Below the pieces are notes generated by a model that was given only the letters and a program-made list of their open reading frames with translations, did not search any database and was not told the origin of the DNA. Below, one piece after another: positions 33,601-41,200 of a DNA stretch of 64,000 nucleotides. A program made the translations under genes and the position numbers. Position 1 is the stretch's first letter. Every line of letters begins with the position of its first letter. Source of the stretch: Coleofasciculus sp040219735 (lineage in GTDB: Bacteria > Cyanobacteriota > Cyanobacteriia > Cyanobacteriales > Coleofasciculaceae); assembly GCA_040219735.1 (NCBI GenBank), contig JAVJRX010000194.1. One strand, given 5' to 3'.

Positions 33601-35930
33601 CCATTACCACTGTCGGAAATGGCAAAGATATCAATTACTTCAATATTTCCATCTGCTTCCAGAGTAATATTACCACCGTTACCATTGGCAGCGCTGGAGT
33701 TAGCGGAAACCACACCACCATCTCCTGTAAAAGTAATGCTACCACCTGCGGTTAGGCTAATTTCACCACCATCACCATTCAGGTTGGCTGCTATAGCAGA
33801 AATACTATCTGTGAAAATGTCACCTCCAGCCTCTAACGTTACAGAGCCACCATCACCATTATCAGAGGATGCAGATAGATCTCCAGCGCTAGTGTCGATA
33901 CTGCCTGCGGTGCTTGTAAGGTTGATATTTCCGGCACTCTGATTGCCGCTAGCACTTATTCTAGCAGTAATGATATCACCGGGAGCTATGAGGGAAACTT
34001 GACCACCCTTATCAGCAGGAGTAGTAGCAAGTATCTGACCAGCACTGGTATTGATAGAACCCTCTGTACTTGTCATGCTAATATTGCCAGCGTTGCCACC
34101 ATCTGAATTTATTACATAAGAAAAGAGGGTAGCAGTAATAATATCTTTTTGAGCCATTATAGTGATTGTCCCACCCGAACCAAGACTGGCTCCAGCATCT
34201 ATTAAACCAGCACTAGTATCTATTGAGCCTCCTCTACTGATCAGAGTAATATCACCAGCATTGTTTTGACTATTGAACACACCTCCTGACGTGCGAGAAA
34301 ATACATCACCTGTAATAATATTGCCTAAAGCGTTCAAAGTTACCGGACCACTATCTACACCGTCAGTTCCCGAAACCGTACTAATGTTTCCGACCTGAAT
34401 ACTTCCTACTGGTAGTAATGATGTAGCTGGTGTATCGAAGTTTGTTCCTAATGTTGGTACACCTGTAAGGGGAAAATTCAAAGGATTGATTGTATCCACT
34501 CCTGCTCTTAAAATTAGAGCGCGGCTAGTGGTTAAAATGTTTGCATCTGGATCATCCCCTGGAATATTGAGGTCAGGTCCAGTGATTGTAATATCTCCAC
34601 CTCTAATACTCCCTGTCGCTTCGACTTTTAGTGCTACACCTTCATAATCACCGAATTCAACATCCCCAATTGCCCGAATAATGGGGTCATTGATACTTCT
34701 AAATGTTCCAGGTTCTCCAGCTAAATTGAGCAGTGAAAAATCACCACCACTGGTAAAGTGAGCATCGCCAGAAATAATCCCATCACTGACTAAACTCATA
34801 TTTCCCCCACTCACAAACGGGGTTTCTGGATGGTTCAGCGCCAGAATATCAATTCCATTATTCCCCTGAATATAAAGATTTCCCCCCGCTTGGGCTAAAA
34901 AAGGACTGGTTTGGTTATCTCTTACCCATACCGTATCCTTCGCCAATAGATTTAAATCCCCGGTTGTTACCAAAGAGGGTGCAACGCCTTCCCCAATCGG
35001 AACTAAGGTTAAATCCCCTTCAGCCGATAACGTTGCTGTGTATGCTGTTACCTGATTAACAACAATATCTCCAGCTTCAGCTTCCACATCAGCCGCCGTG
35101 ATTCCCGTCGCTTCAACCACACCCTCATTCGTCAACAATTCCGGTAACATTAACGGTTCAATCGCCAACAAATTCCCCTGATTATCCGTCGGTAATTCAA
35201 CCTCCAAACTCAGCAGTTGTCCCTCCTGAGTCAACCGTACCCGACTCGTTCCCGGTACTGTCATCACCGAAATATTACCCTCTGGTGCTGTCAAACTCCC
35301 TGTACTCAGCACCTCACCACCAATCAGCGAAAGATTCTGTCCCTCGGATACCTCTAAATCACCTGCATTAATAATCGCTCCGGGCTGCAACGTCTCAAAC
35401 TTAAATCCATTCGGATTGCTGACTAAATTGCTGTAACTATTGCTACCAAACGCCTCAAACCATCCCCCCTCAAAACCAATCCCCGTCGCTGTGGTTGCGG
35501 TAAAATCACCCGTAACATTCAGTCGAGCATTTTCACCAAAAATAATCCCCGCCGGATTCATTAAAAATAGATTAGATTGTCCCCCTGTTACCTGAATCAA
35601 CCCATTAATCAGCGACGGTTCACCATTCACCACCCGCCCTAAAATATTCTGAATCTCTGGATTAGACAAAAAGTTAGCAATTTGGTTTGTATCGAGTCCA
35701 AACTGCTCAAAACTATGAAACAGATTCACCCCATCCCCGGAAACCTTACCCCCTTGGATATCGTAGCGGTTCCCCTCAGAAGTAACCGTGGTTTCTGTAC
35801 CATCGGCGGCGGGGGTAATGGGTTGGGAGTAAGCAGGTTCTATAGCAGCAAACGTAACGGTTAATGCTAATCCTGCCAACAGCCGCCCCTGTCCTTGAGT
35901 AAAAATATTCATGGGGTATAGCAGATGCAT
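30669..35930 (-). CDS. Secreted filamentous-haemagglutinin protein with C-terminal CHAT protease
   Basis: A 1753-residue two-partner-secretion protein. It has a signal peptide ending AYSQ (about residue 35), then the TPS domain (about 37-170; GVNLFHSFEQFGLDTNQIAN, NILGRVVNGEPSLINGLIQV, NLFLMNPAGIIFGENARLNV). A long beta-helix of repeated GGxIxxxAxGxIxxxxI units runs to about residue 1320. The final 400 residues are a CHAT (caspase-like) domain with the catalytic His in VHLATHGEF (about 1595) and Cys in VLSACRTA (about 1639). The start may be M7 rather than M1. No TpsB transporter is in the window. It is probably cell-surface or released, with a protease carried outside; the substrate is unknown. 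The DNA repeats inside the beta-helix give long antisense open frames that are not genes. Confidence 0.9.
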   Translation of the reverse strand: MHLLYPMNIFTQGQGRLLAGLALTVTFAAIEPAYSQPITPAADGTETTVTSEGNRYDIQGGKVSGDGVNLFHSFEQFGLDTNQIANFLSNPEIQNILGRVVNGEPSLINGLIQVTGGQSNLFLMNPAGIIFGENARLNVTGDFTATTATGIGFEGGWFEAFGSNSYSNLVSNPNGFKFETLQPGAIINAGDLEVSEGQNLSLIGGEVLSTGSLTAPEGNISVMTVPGTSRVRLTQEGQLLSLEVELPTDNQGNLLAIEPLMLPELLTNEGVVEATGITAADVEAEAGDIVVNQVTAYTATLSAEGDLTLVPIGEGVAPSLVTTGDLNLLAKDTVWVRDNQTSPFLAQAGGNLYIQGNNGIDILALNHPETPFVSGGNMSLVSDGIISGDAHFTSGGDFSLLNLAGEPGTFRSINDPIIRAIGDVEFGDYEGVALKVEATGSIRGGDITITGPDLNIPGDDPDANILTTSRALILRAGVDTINPLNFPLTGVPTLGTNFDTPATSLLPVGSIQVGNISTVSGTDGVDSGPVTLNALGNIITGDVFSRTSGGVFNSQNNAGDITLISRGGSIDTSAGLIDAGASLGSGGTITIMAQKDIITATLFSYVINSDGGNAGNISMTSTEGSINTSAGQILATTPADKGGQVSLIAPGDIITARISASGNQSAGNINLTSTAGSIDTSAGDLSASSDNGDGGSVTLEAGGDIFTDSISAIAANLNGDGGEISLTAGGSITFTGDGGVVSANSSAANGNGGNITLEADGNIEVIDIFAISDSGNGGNITIQAGGNLKSDDIQSFGAIDGGDVNLTIGGTFDALDNDPVNNTIGGILSCSSLNDQCVQGNGTGGTITVNVTDNIIIGYVDSSGQLGGGDINLTSRDGSIDTNAGDLNDGRIITTSDNGTGGAIAVKAAGDITTSDIISMGAQSGGDINISGNSIDTSAGTLNSSSENGASGAIILDAADEINASEIDSSSTNGSGGKIDLSAGNRINISDAIRFGSTDNGGDSLTLNTPGEITLPETLSIGGADIIAGNINPLSNLVFSSDDSINTEGGSLSFTFADSFSLNNAISTTGGNFSLTGRGVIALQSPIDTDGGTITITGNTIDAIAATLDSSSTTGAGGTISLMAENNLLAGTLDAASNISSGGNISLESQTGAVESGDLIATGETGGGDVTVTARDRIITQEIDTSSISGNGGNVKLDPENGIQVTLINAQGGTEGTGGTVDITTEQFFQATGTFTDQNNIIASISTAGGAGEGTIIIRHDGGARGISFDVGDATINGTAGALTTSANNSILPFQSFLGPYSQGAISIITAPDFLQQLQRVLPEADPPSSLTVRLLSRGFPLEELFTREFEKYLGFFNPAINTLEQIRITLSDIESATGQKPALIYTVFYPTRITPDSGSLTNPIPQDNDQLQLVVVTPTGEPIFMPIPGATRATVLAEAQKLRRAITNPITRSTDRYLAPAQQLYQWIIAPIEDQLQTQGIQNLSFIMDGGLRSIPLLALHDGEQFLIEKYSAGLMPSISLTDTRYRDINDFQVLAMGASEFTDANPLKAVPVELAAITQEIWQGESFLNQEFTLENLKTQRQLQPFGIVHLATHGEFKSGRMENSYIQLWDTKLRLDQLRELKLYEPTVELLVLSACRTAVGDEEAELGFAGLAVQAGVKSALGSLWYVSDEATLGLMTEFYRQLETAPIKSEALRQAQLLMIRGEVRLEEGKLLGSGESITLPPELAQIGDKDLSHPYFWSAFTMIGSPW

Positions 35931-35984
35931 ATCTAAGAGTATTTAAGCATAAATACTTGGCGGCTGTAAATAGACTGCGCCTTT

Positions 35985-36231
35985 TCACCGTAGTGGCGTG
36001 GCACACCTTAATTGGTGGATTGGAATTGTAGGGGCGCACCGACGTGCGCCCGTGTCAACTTAAGCCATAACCCTTACCCATTCTAATTTTCAGCTATGGG
36101 GTTTCCGCTCCCCGGCTATGGGAGAAGGGCGGGTTTAGTCAAGTTATCAGTTGGGTGTCATAAGTTATCTGTAAAACCCGCCCCTACACCCCCCGCTCTC
36201 CTGGCTCTTCACCTTAAGTTGACACCAATGA
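35985..36231. repeat. Repeat cluster in the 35931-36266 spacer
   Basis: Includes GTAGTGGCGTGGCACACC (about 35990-36007), a hairpin GGGCGCAC / GTGCGCCC (36032-36051), TGTCAACTTAAG (about 36053-36064) and its inverse CTTAAGTTGACACCAATG (about 36213-36230), and a long-loop hairpin with arms GGGCGGGTTT (36127-36136) and AAACCCGCCC (36174-36183). Related copies occur at 6254-6323, 13754-13812, 14779-14854, 43352-43371 and 63850-63896. No gene is seen. Confidence 0.7.
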
Positions 36232-36266
36232 AGGCTTGCGCCCCAAAACTTGAACATCTGTTGTGT

Positions 36267-36686
36267 TCATTTGTCTATTGGACAAACCTCAAAAGCTAAC
36301 TCATGGCGATAAAAACACACATTAAATTCCGCCAAAAAGTTTGTATGTCCCAGGATTACAGGCGCATCTCTTGATTGAGTCCAAGCAAATGCCAATAAGA
36401 CAGGCGAAAACGGCACAACGATACCCGATACCACCAAGCCTCGTGCTTCGTGATCAGCTAAATTTCCACTTAACTGAATCGGAACAGTTTGCTCTTCCCA
36501 GACTGCCCCTAACTGTACACCAATCTCGTAAGGTAGAACATTGACACTTGCACCCGTATCTACAAGTGCCATTACCTCGACAGTGCAGCTTCCATTGACA
36601 AGAGTGATAGGCAAATATGGCATGACACTCGAAAGTCCAAGGCTATTTATGCGCTCAATGAACGGGAATCGTTGACCATTAAGCAT
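36267..36686 (-). CDS. Retropepsin-like aspartic protease
   Basis: With the start at 36686 it has 139 residues (MLNGQRFPFIERINSLGLSS). The motif ALVDTGASVNVLP contains the catalytic DTG with Ala-Ser after it, as in single-domain retropepsin-like proteases that act as homodimers. A second hydrophobic Gly segment (PVILGHTNFLAEF) matches the ILG-x-x-F part that follows in this fold. It overlaps the upstream 86-residue gene by 8 bp, so translation is coupled. The longer start at 36764 would lie inside the upstream gene and is unlikely. The target is unknown. Confidence 0.8.
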   Translation of the reverse strand: MLNGQRFPFIERINSLGLSSVMPYLPITLVNGSCTVEVMALVDTGASVNVLPYEIGVQLGAVWEEQTVPIQLSGNLADHEARGLVVSGIVVPFSPVLLAFAWTQSRDAPVILGHTNFLAEFNVCFYRHELAFEVCPIDK

Positions 36687-36939
36687 TAGTTTCTCTCCGC
36701 GCCGCCACCAAAAGATCCGACAAGGCTTGAACACTTGCCTGATCTGCTTGAGGAGACCAGACAACGGCTTCTGTTGATGCCAATTGATTCAAAAGTGCAT
36801 TAGCTGAATCACTATTGCCTACAGGTTCTAGGCTGCATCCTTCCTCTTTAGCAACGGCAAGAAGCAGAAAGTGGATAAGTCGAAGTTTATCTTGATGAGA
36901 GAGTTGACTAACAGTGGGTAAAAGTTCGCTAAGAGACAT
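36679..36939 (-). CDS. Small partner protein of the retropepsin-like protease
   Basis: An 86-residue acidic helical protein (MSLSELLPTVSQLSHQDKLR). The N-terminal 35 residues look like the LSHQDKLRLIHFLLLAVAKE segment seen in small antitoxin-like proteins of cyanobacteria, and the C-terminal part includes VVWSPQADQASVQALSDLLV. It ends in AAT GCT TAA, within which the ATG of the protease gene lies. The layout (small first gene, overlapping second gene with a hydrolase) is that of a toxin-antitoxin pair. This is inference. Confidence 0.65.
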   Translation of the reverse strand: MSLSELLPTVSQLSHQDKLRLIHFLLLAVAKEEGCSLEPVGNSDSANALLNQLASTEAVVWSPQADQASVQALSDLLVAARRETNA

Positions 36940-37290
36940 ATTGCTTATCTGAGAGGTTCAATACAGTTCTAGTCTAGTTGAAAGTAACCAAAGAGCGATA
37001 TTGACATATCTTAGTTTGATATACCGTAGGGTGGGCATTGCCCACCAATCTTAAGCTGAATGTCGCTGACTTAAGCTGGGTTCGTAGTAGGCACGAAGCG
37101 TGCCAGAAGTGAAGACAGCACTTACTACAAACTCTAAAGTGCCATTTGTCTTAATCTGTCACGCATTTAAATTGGGAATGGGTAGCGAGCAAGATGCTCG
37201 CACTACAACGATTTTGCCATTCTTGACATTATGGTTTAAATGCCGAACAGCTTAATTCAATGCCATTCTTATGAGGTTGGAATTTCCCCT
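36940..37290. repeat. Repeat-bearing spacer upstream of the YbjN-type gene end
   Basis: Holds ATACCGTAGGGTGGGCATTG CCCACCAA (about 37019-37046; inverse of 21985-22015) and GTAGCGAGCAAGATGCTCGC-ACTAC (about 37180-37206), a further palindromic unit. No gene is visible. Confidence 0.6.
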
Positions 37291-37758
37291 TCAAACGTCA
37301 GAAATCGCATCGGCTGGCGACACTCCACTCTTGACAGCGATGATGCCAGGGAGGTATTCATCCATCATTTTCACATTGGTGTAAACCAACTGTTTGATAG
37401 TGTCTAAATCAAGAGAGTGATTTTTGACATTGGTGCTAGTCTTGTAACGAATCTCCCCATCATCGAAATTTAACTCAAAATTGCCGATAATCATGCCATA
37501 GTTGGCTCTGGATAGAAACTCTCCTACCGCTCGACGCTTAGACTTGGGAATTTTAATTGGGCATAAGCAGTAGAAGATAAACTGCTGCTGTGATTCTAGC
37601 GCTTGAGCATAACAGTTGTATTGGTCATTTTTGCCCTTAAATGCTAGGCGTAAGGCTGATTGTTTTGCTAGCTGGGCATAGTGCCAATTGTCTTCTGTGA
37701 AGAAATTGACGATGGCGTCAAAAATGGGTTGTGTTGAGGGAATGTCTTCAGGTGTCAC
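37291..37758 (-). CDS. YbjN-domain protein
   Basis: A 155-residue soluble protein that reads as a YbjN domain. It has FDAIVNFFTEDNWHYAQLAK at the start, YAQALESQQQFIFYCLCPIK in the middle, RRAVGEFLSRANYGMIIGNF, then DDGEIRYKTSTNVKN and a final helix with DEYLPGIIAV. YbjN folds resemble type III secretion chaperones of the Tir-chaperone class. It is the last gene of a minus-strand cluster behind the serum-amyloid-A-like protein, 85 bp after the 86-residue gene. A chaperone role for that protein is possible but unproven. Confidence 0.8.
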   Translation of the reverse strand: MTPEDIPSTQPIFDAIVNFFTEDNWHYAQLAKQSALRLAFKGKNDQYNCYAQALESQQQFIFYCLCPIKIPKSKRRAVGEFLSRANYGMIIGNFELNFDDGEIRYKTSTNVKNHSLDLDTIKQLVYTNVKMMDEYLPGIIAVKSGVSPADAISDV

Positions 37759-37843
37759 ATTGGGAGTTTTCCTGTCATCGTATCGCCAAAAGACTAATAC
37801 AAGGGTTGATGGATTGCTAATTTACTTAGTTTACAGATAATCC

Positions 37844-38104
37844 TTAAGGCTGCTCATTGTTTTCTTTAAAGTTAACAATTTCTTCAGGGGCTGAATGAAT
37901 TATTTTTATCACCTCTAAAGCGACATCCACCATTTCTTTAGCGCGGGGATCTGGCATTAATTTTAACTCGATTAACTCATTGAGTAGTTTAGCGGCTTGA
38001 ATACCAGATTTTAACAAGGCTTCTTGGTATTCTTGTTGTAGGGTTTTAGGAGGAGTGGAGATTTGGTTTTGGTCTGTTGAATTTTGAATGTTGATGTTTT
38101 CCAT
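37844..38104 (-). CDS. Small acidic helical protein
   Basis: An 86-residue protein with a polar N-terminus (MENINIQNSTDQNQISTPPK) and helices LQQEYQEALLKSGIQAAKLL, NELIELKLMPDPRAKEMVDV and ALEVIKIIHSAPEE. No family is recognised. It starts 7 bp after the stop of the 49-residue gene and belongs to the same tight cluster, so it may be an immunity or accessory factor of the large protein. Confidence 0.65.
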   Translation of the reverse strand: MENINIQNSTDQNQISTPPKTLQQEYQEALLKSGIQAAKLLNELIELKLMPDPRAKEMVDVALEVIKIIHSAPEEIVNFKENNEQP

Positions 38105-38111
38105 GGTGTGT

Positions 38112-38261
38112 TCAGTATAATTCGCATTTTAGGGTTGCTTTATTCCAACGACCTCCTTGATCTAGACAATCATCGATAGCAAAAAAATTTCTAGTCCATT
38201 GTACAAATGCCAACACTATTATAAAAACTACAACAATCCCAATTACAACCCAAATTTTCAT
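38112..38261 (-). CDS. 49-residue membrane peptide with CLDxGGRW...C motif
   Basis: Reads MKIWVVIGIVVVFIIVLAFV, then QWTRNFFAIDDCLDQGGRWN, then KATLKCELY and TGA. It has one membrane helix followed by a short exposed domain with the C-L-D-x-G-G-x-W-x(6)-C pattern, a motif I know from small exported bacterial proteins, where the two Cys probably form a disulfide. It starts 5 bp after the stop of the 1573-residue gene and ends 7 bp before the next start. No strong ribosome site is visible, so translational coupling is likely. It is the best immunity-protein candidate for the large protein. Confidence 0.75.
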   Translation of the reverse strand: MKIWVVIGIVVVFIIVLAFVQWTRNFFAIDDCLDQGGRWNKATLKCELY

Positions 38262-38266
38262 AATTA

Positions 38267-41200
38267 TCAATATTCATCAGGTAAGTTTTCTGGACGATAC
38301 TTTTCACACATATTTTTACACGATCCGTCAGGTTCACTACTGCCTTGTTCCCGACCATAGTTGTTAGCTTTCTGATCTTCCTCGCTGGCTTCAGGTGAGT
38401 CTCCCTTCCACTTTTGATCAAACTCCTCTCTAATATCGCTTATAAATTCCGCCGTACTCTCACCATAAGAGCCTAGCTGGGCTGCTTCACAATTTGCCTT
38501 GCAATGGAAATACTTATCTGCACCAATCCAATTTGCCTCACGCATATCAAAATAGTTATTTTTAAAAATGTTGATAGCTGAAGGAATTTCACTGATAGCT
38601 GAATAGCTTTCACTGATCCATTGACTTAGATCACTCCACCGCTCCTGTACCCAATTCCAACCTTGACTGACTTGTTCTCCAGCCCAAGCTAAACCTTGTG
38701 ATGCTTTCTCACTAGCCCAATTACCAACTTCACCGACCTTATTCTTCGTCCATTCCCAACCCGCTTTAATCTCGTCACCAGCCCATTGGAGAACATCACT
38801 CCCTAACTCTCCTAGTTGTTGGATGCCATTCCAAGCTTGACCCCCTGTATCCTTGACAAAGTTACCAACAGCCACACCTGTCTGTTGTAGCAAATTTAAG
38901 CCTTGAGAGCCTTTATCTTTGACAAAACTACCAACAGCCGCACCTGTCTGTTGTAGCAAATTTAAACCTTGAGACCCTTTCTCCTTGACAAAACTACCAA
39001 CAGCCGCACCTGTCTGTTGTAGCAAATTTAAACCTTGAGACCCTGTATCCTTAACAAAATTCCCAGCACCCGCAGCCTTGTCTGATAACCAACTGAATGC
39101 ACCCGAACTCTTTTGTTGTACCCAATTCTTCGCACCAGAAACCTTATCCCCCAACCACGAAACAACATTAGTAGCTTTGCCTTGAACACCGGAAACCAGC
39201 GAACTGACTTGACCACCGAGCCATTCTAAAATCGAGCTGCCTTTAGACTGAATAGTTGAAACAGCACTTTGTCCTTTTGCCTCTAACCCACTAACAAAAG
39301 AACCTGCTTTTTCCCCAACGGCGTTAACCGCACTGTTTCCCTTTTCGGTGAGCCAATTTTTAGCCGTCTCACCTTTTTCTTGCACCCAGTTAAATGCACT
39401 GGTTCCTTTTTCAGTCAGCCAAGATGTTGCGTTATTCGCCTTATCAGCCACAAATATTTCGGCGCTACTGACTTTTTCACCCATCCAAGACGTGGCGCTG
39501 TTGGCTTTTTCACCTATCCAAGAACTAGCACCATTAACCTTTTCTCCCAGCCAACTAAAGGCTCCTCCGGTTTTCTCATCAATCCATGTCCCCGCACTAT
39601 TGGCTTTTTCCGATAACCAATTCGTTGCGGCTCCAGCTTTTTCAGTGGCAAAACTGGTGGCATTATTAACCTTTTCTCCCACCCAAGATTTAGCTTCCCC
39701 AACTTTCCCCTGGAAGCTTGTCCAGCCTTCTGAGGCTTTACCTGTTAGGGTTGTCCATTTCTCATTTAGATAATCCCCGGCACTGGTAACAGACTGGTCA
39801 ACCGATGTCTTAACTTGTTCTCCCTGTTGTTGCAGTTGTGTACTAACATCCTGGGCTTTTTGGCTAATTCCTTGCCATCCCTGTTCAACTCTTTGCGTGA
39901 CTGGAGCTACTTTGCTTTCAATACCAGACCAAGTGGATTCAACTTCTGTTTTGAGAGCTTGCCATTCGGCTTGTAAAGCTTGACCGTTTTCTTGTCCTGC
40001 TGCTGGTTTGACTCCGGCGGAAGTGTCATCAACTTTAGCTTGTAGAGCTTGACTATTCCCTTGTGCTTCTGATTGTTTTGCTCCGGCGGAAGCTCCATTA
40101 AGTTTAGCGATAAAGTTTTGAGCTTTCGCCATGTATGTCTGGGAAAACTGCTGGGCTTCTGTTTCTACAGCAGTCATTTCCGTTTTGGCACTATTTTCTA
40201 GCTCAGTCCAATTACTCTCAAGTTCACCTTTGCCTTCAACGGCTTTATTTTCTAAATTAGTAACTTTATCAGCAACTTCCGTTTCGACTTGTTGCTCTTT
40301 AGCCGTCGTTTCTTGTTTTAAGCCAGTTTCTTCCCCTTGTAACTCAGAAGCTTGAGTTTGGGCATCGGTTTGGAGTTCTGTGCCTTTAGCTTGACTCTCG
40401 GCTTCGACTTCAGTTCCTTTGGCTTTGACTTCTGACTGAAGTTCAGTTCCTTTGGTTTGTTTATCAGCTTCGAGTTCAGCGGCTTTAGCTTGTTTGTCGG
40501 CTTCTAATTCATTCCCTTTAGCTTGTTTATCAGCTTCGAGTTCAGCGGCTTTAGCTTGTTTATCGGCTTCTAATTCATTCCCTTTAGCGTTTTTAGCGCT
40601 ATCTAATTCATTTCCTTTCGTGTTTTTATCAGCTTCTAACTCATTGCCTTTGGTATCTTTGTCGGTATCTAGCTCATTACCTTTGGTATCCTTGTCTGCA
40701 TCCAGCTCACTACCCTTGGTTTGCTTGTCATTATCTAACTGATTCCCTTGCTCTTGTTTTGTCGCATCAACTTGAGATTGCTTATTATCGTACTCACTTT
40801 GTACCTCACTCTTCTTCCCAGCAGCATCACCTTTAAGGGAATCAAAAATACCTTTTGCCCAATCAAAGGGATTTTCCAGTAAATCACCTTGAACAACTTG
40901 ACCGGATTTTACTTGTTGTTCATCAACTGGCTTAACGGTTACATTACTTTCAGCACCTTTGGCTGCAACTGCTGGTTCTGCGGATTGAACCGCTTCTTCA
41001 ACATTCTGTTCTGTCTCCTGTTGCTCAATTTCAGGGGTTTCAGGTTCTTGAGGTTCGGGTTCTTTGGCTTTCGGTTCAGGTGCTTCCTGAACTTCTGCTT
41101 CCGGTTGAGGTTCAGTTTCCGGAAGTGCTTTGTCCTCCGGTTGTACTTGGGGTTGTTCGGGTTCGGCTGGTTCTGGGGGTTCACTCGCCGACTCAGGAGT

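Noticed and set aside
38191..38421. 76-codon frame overlapping the end of the SAA-like gene
   Set aside because: It runs in a different frame through conserved SAA-like coding sequence; the 49-codon frame 38112-38261 is the better gene.
40452..40742. Ser/Ala/Leu-rich plus-strand frame (and similar at 39348-39773)
   Set aside because: Antisense shadow of the 11-residue repeat arrays; its regularity comes from the repeat DNA.
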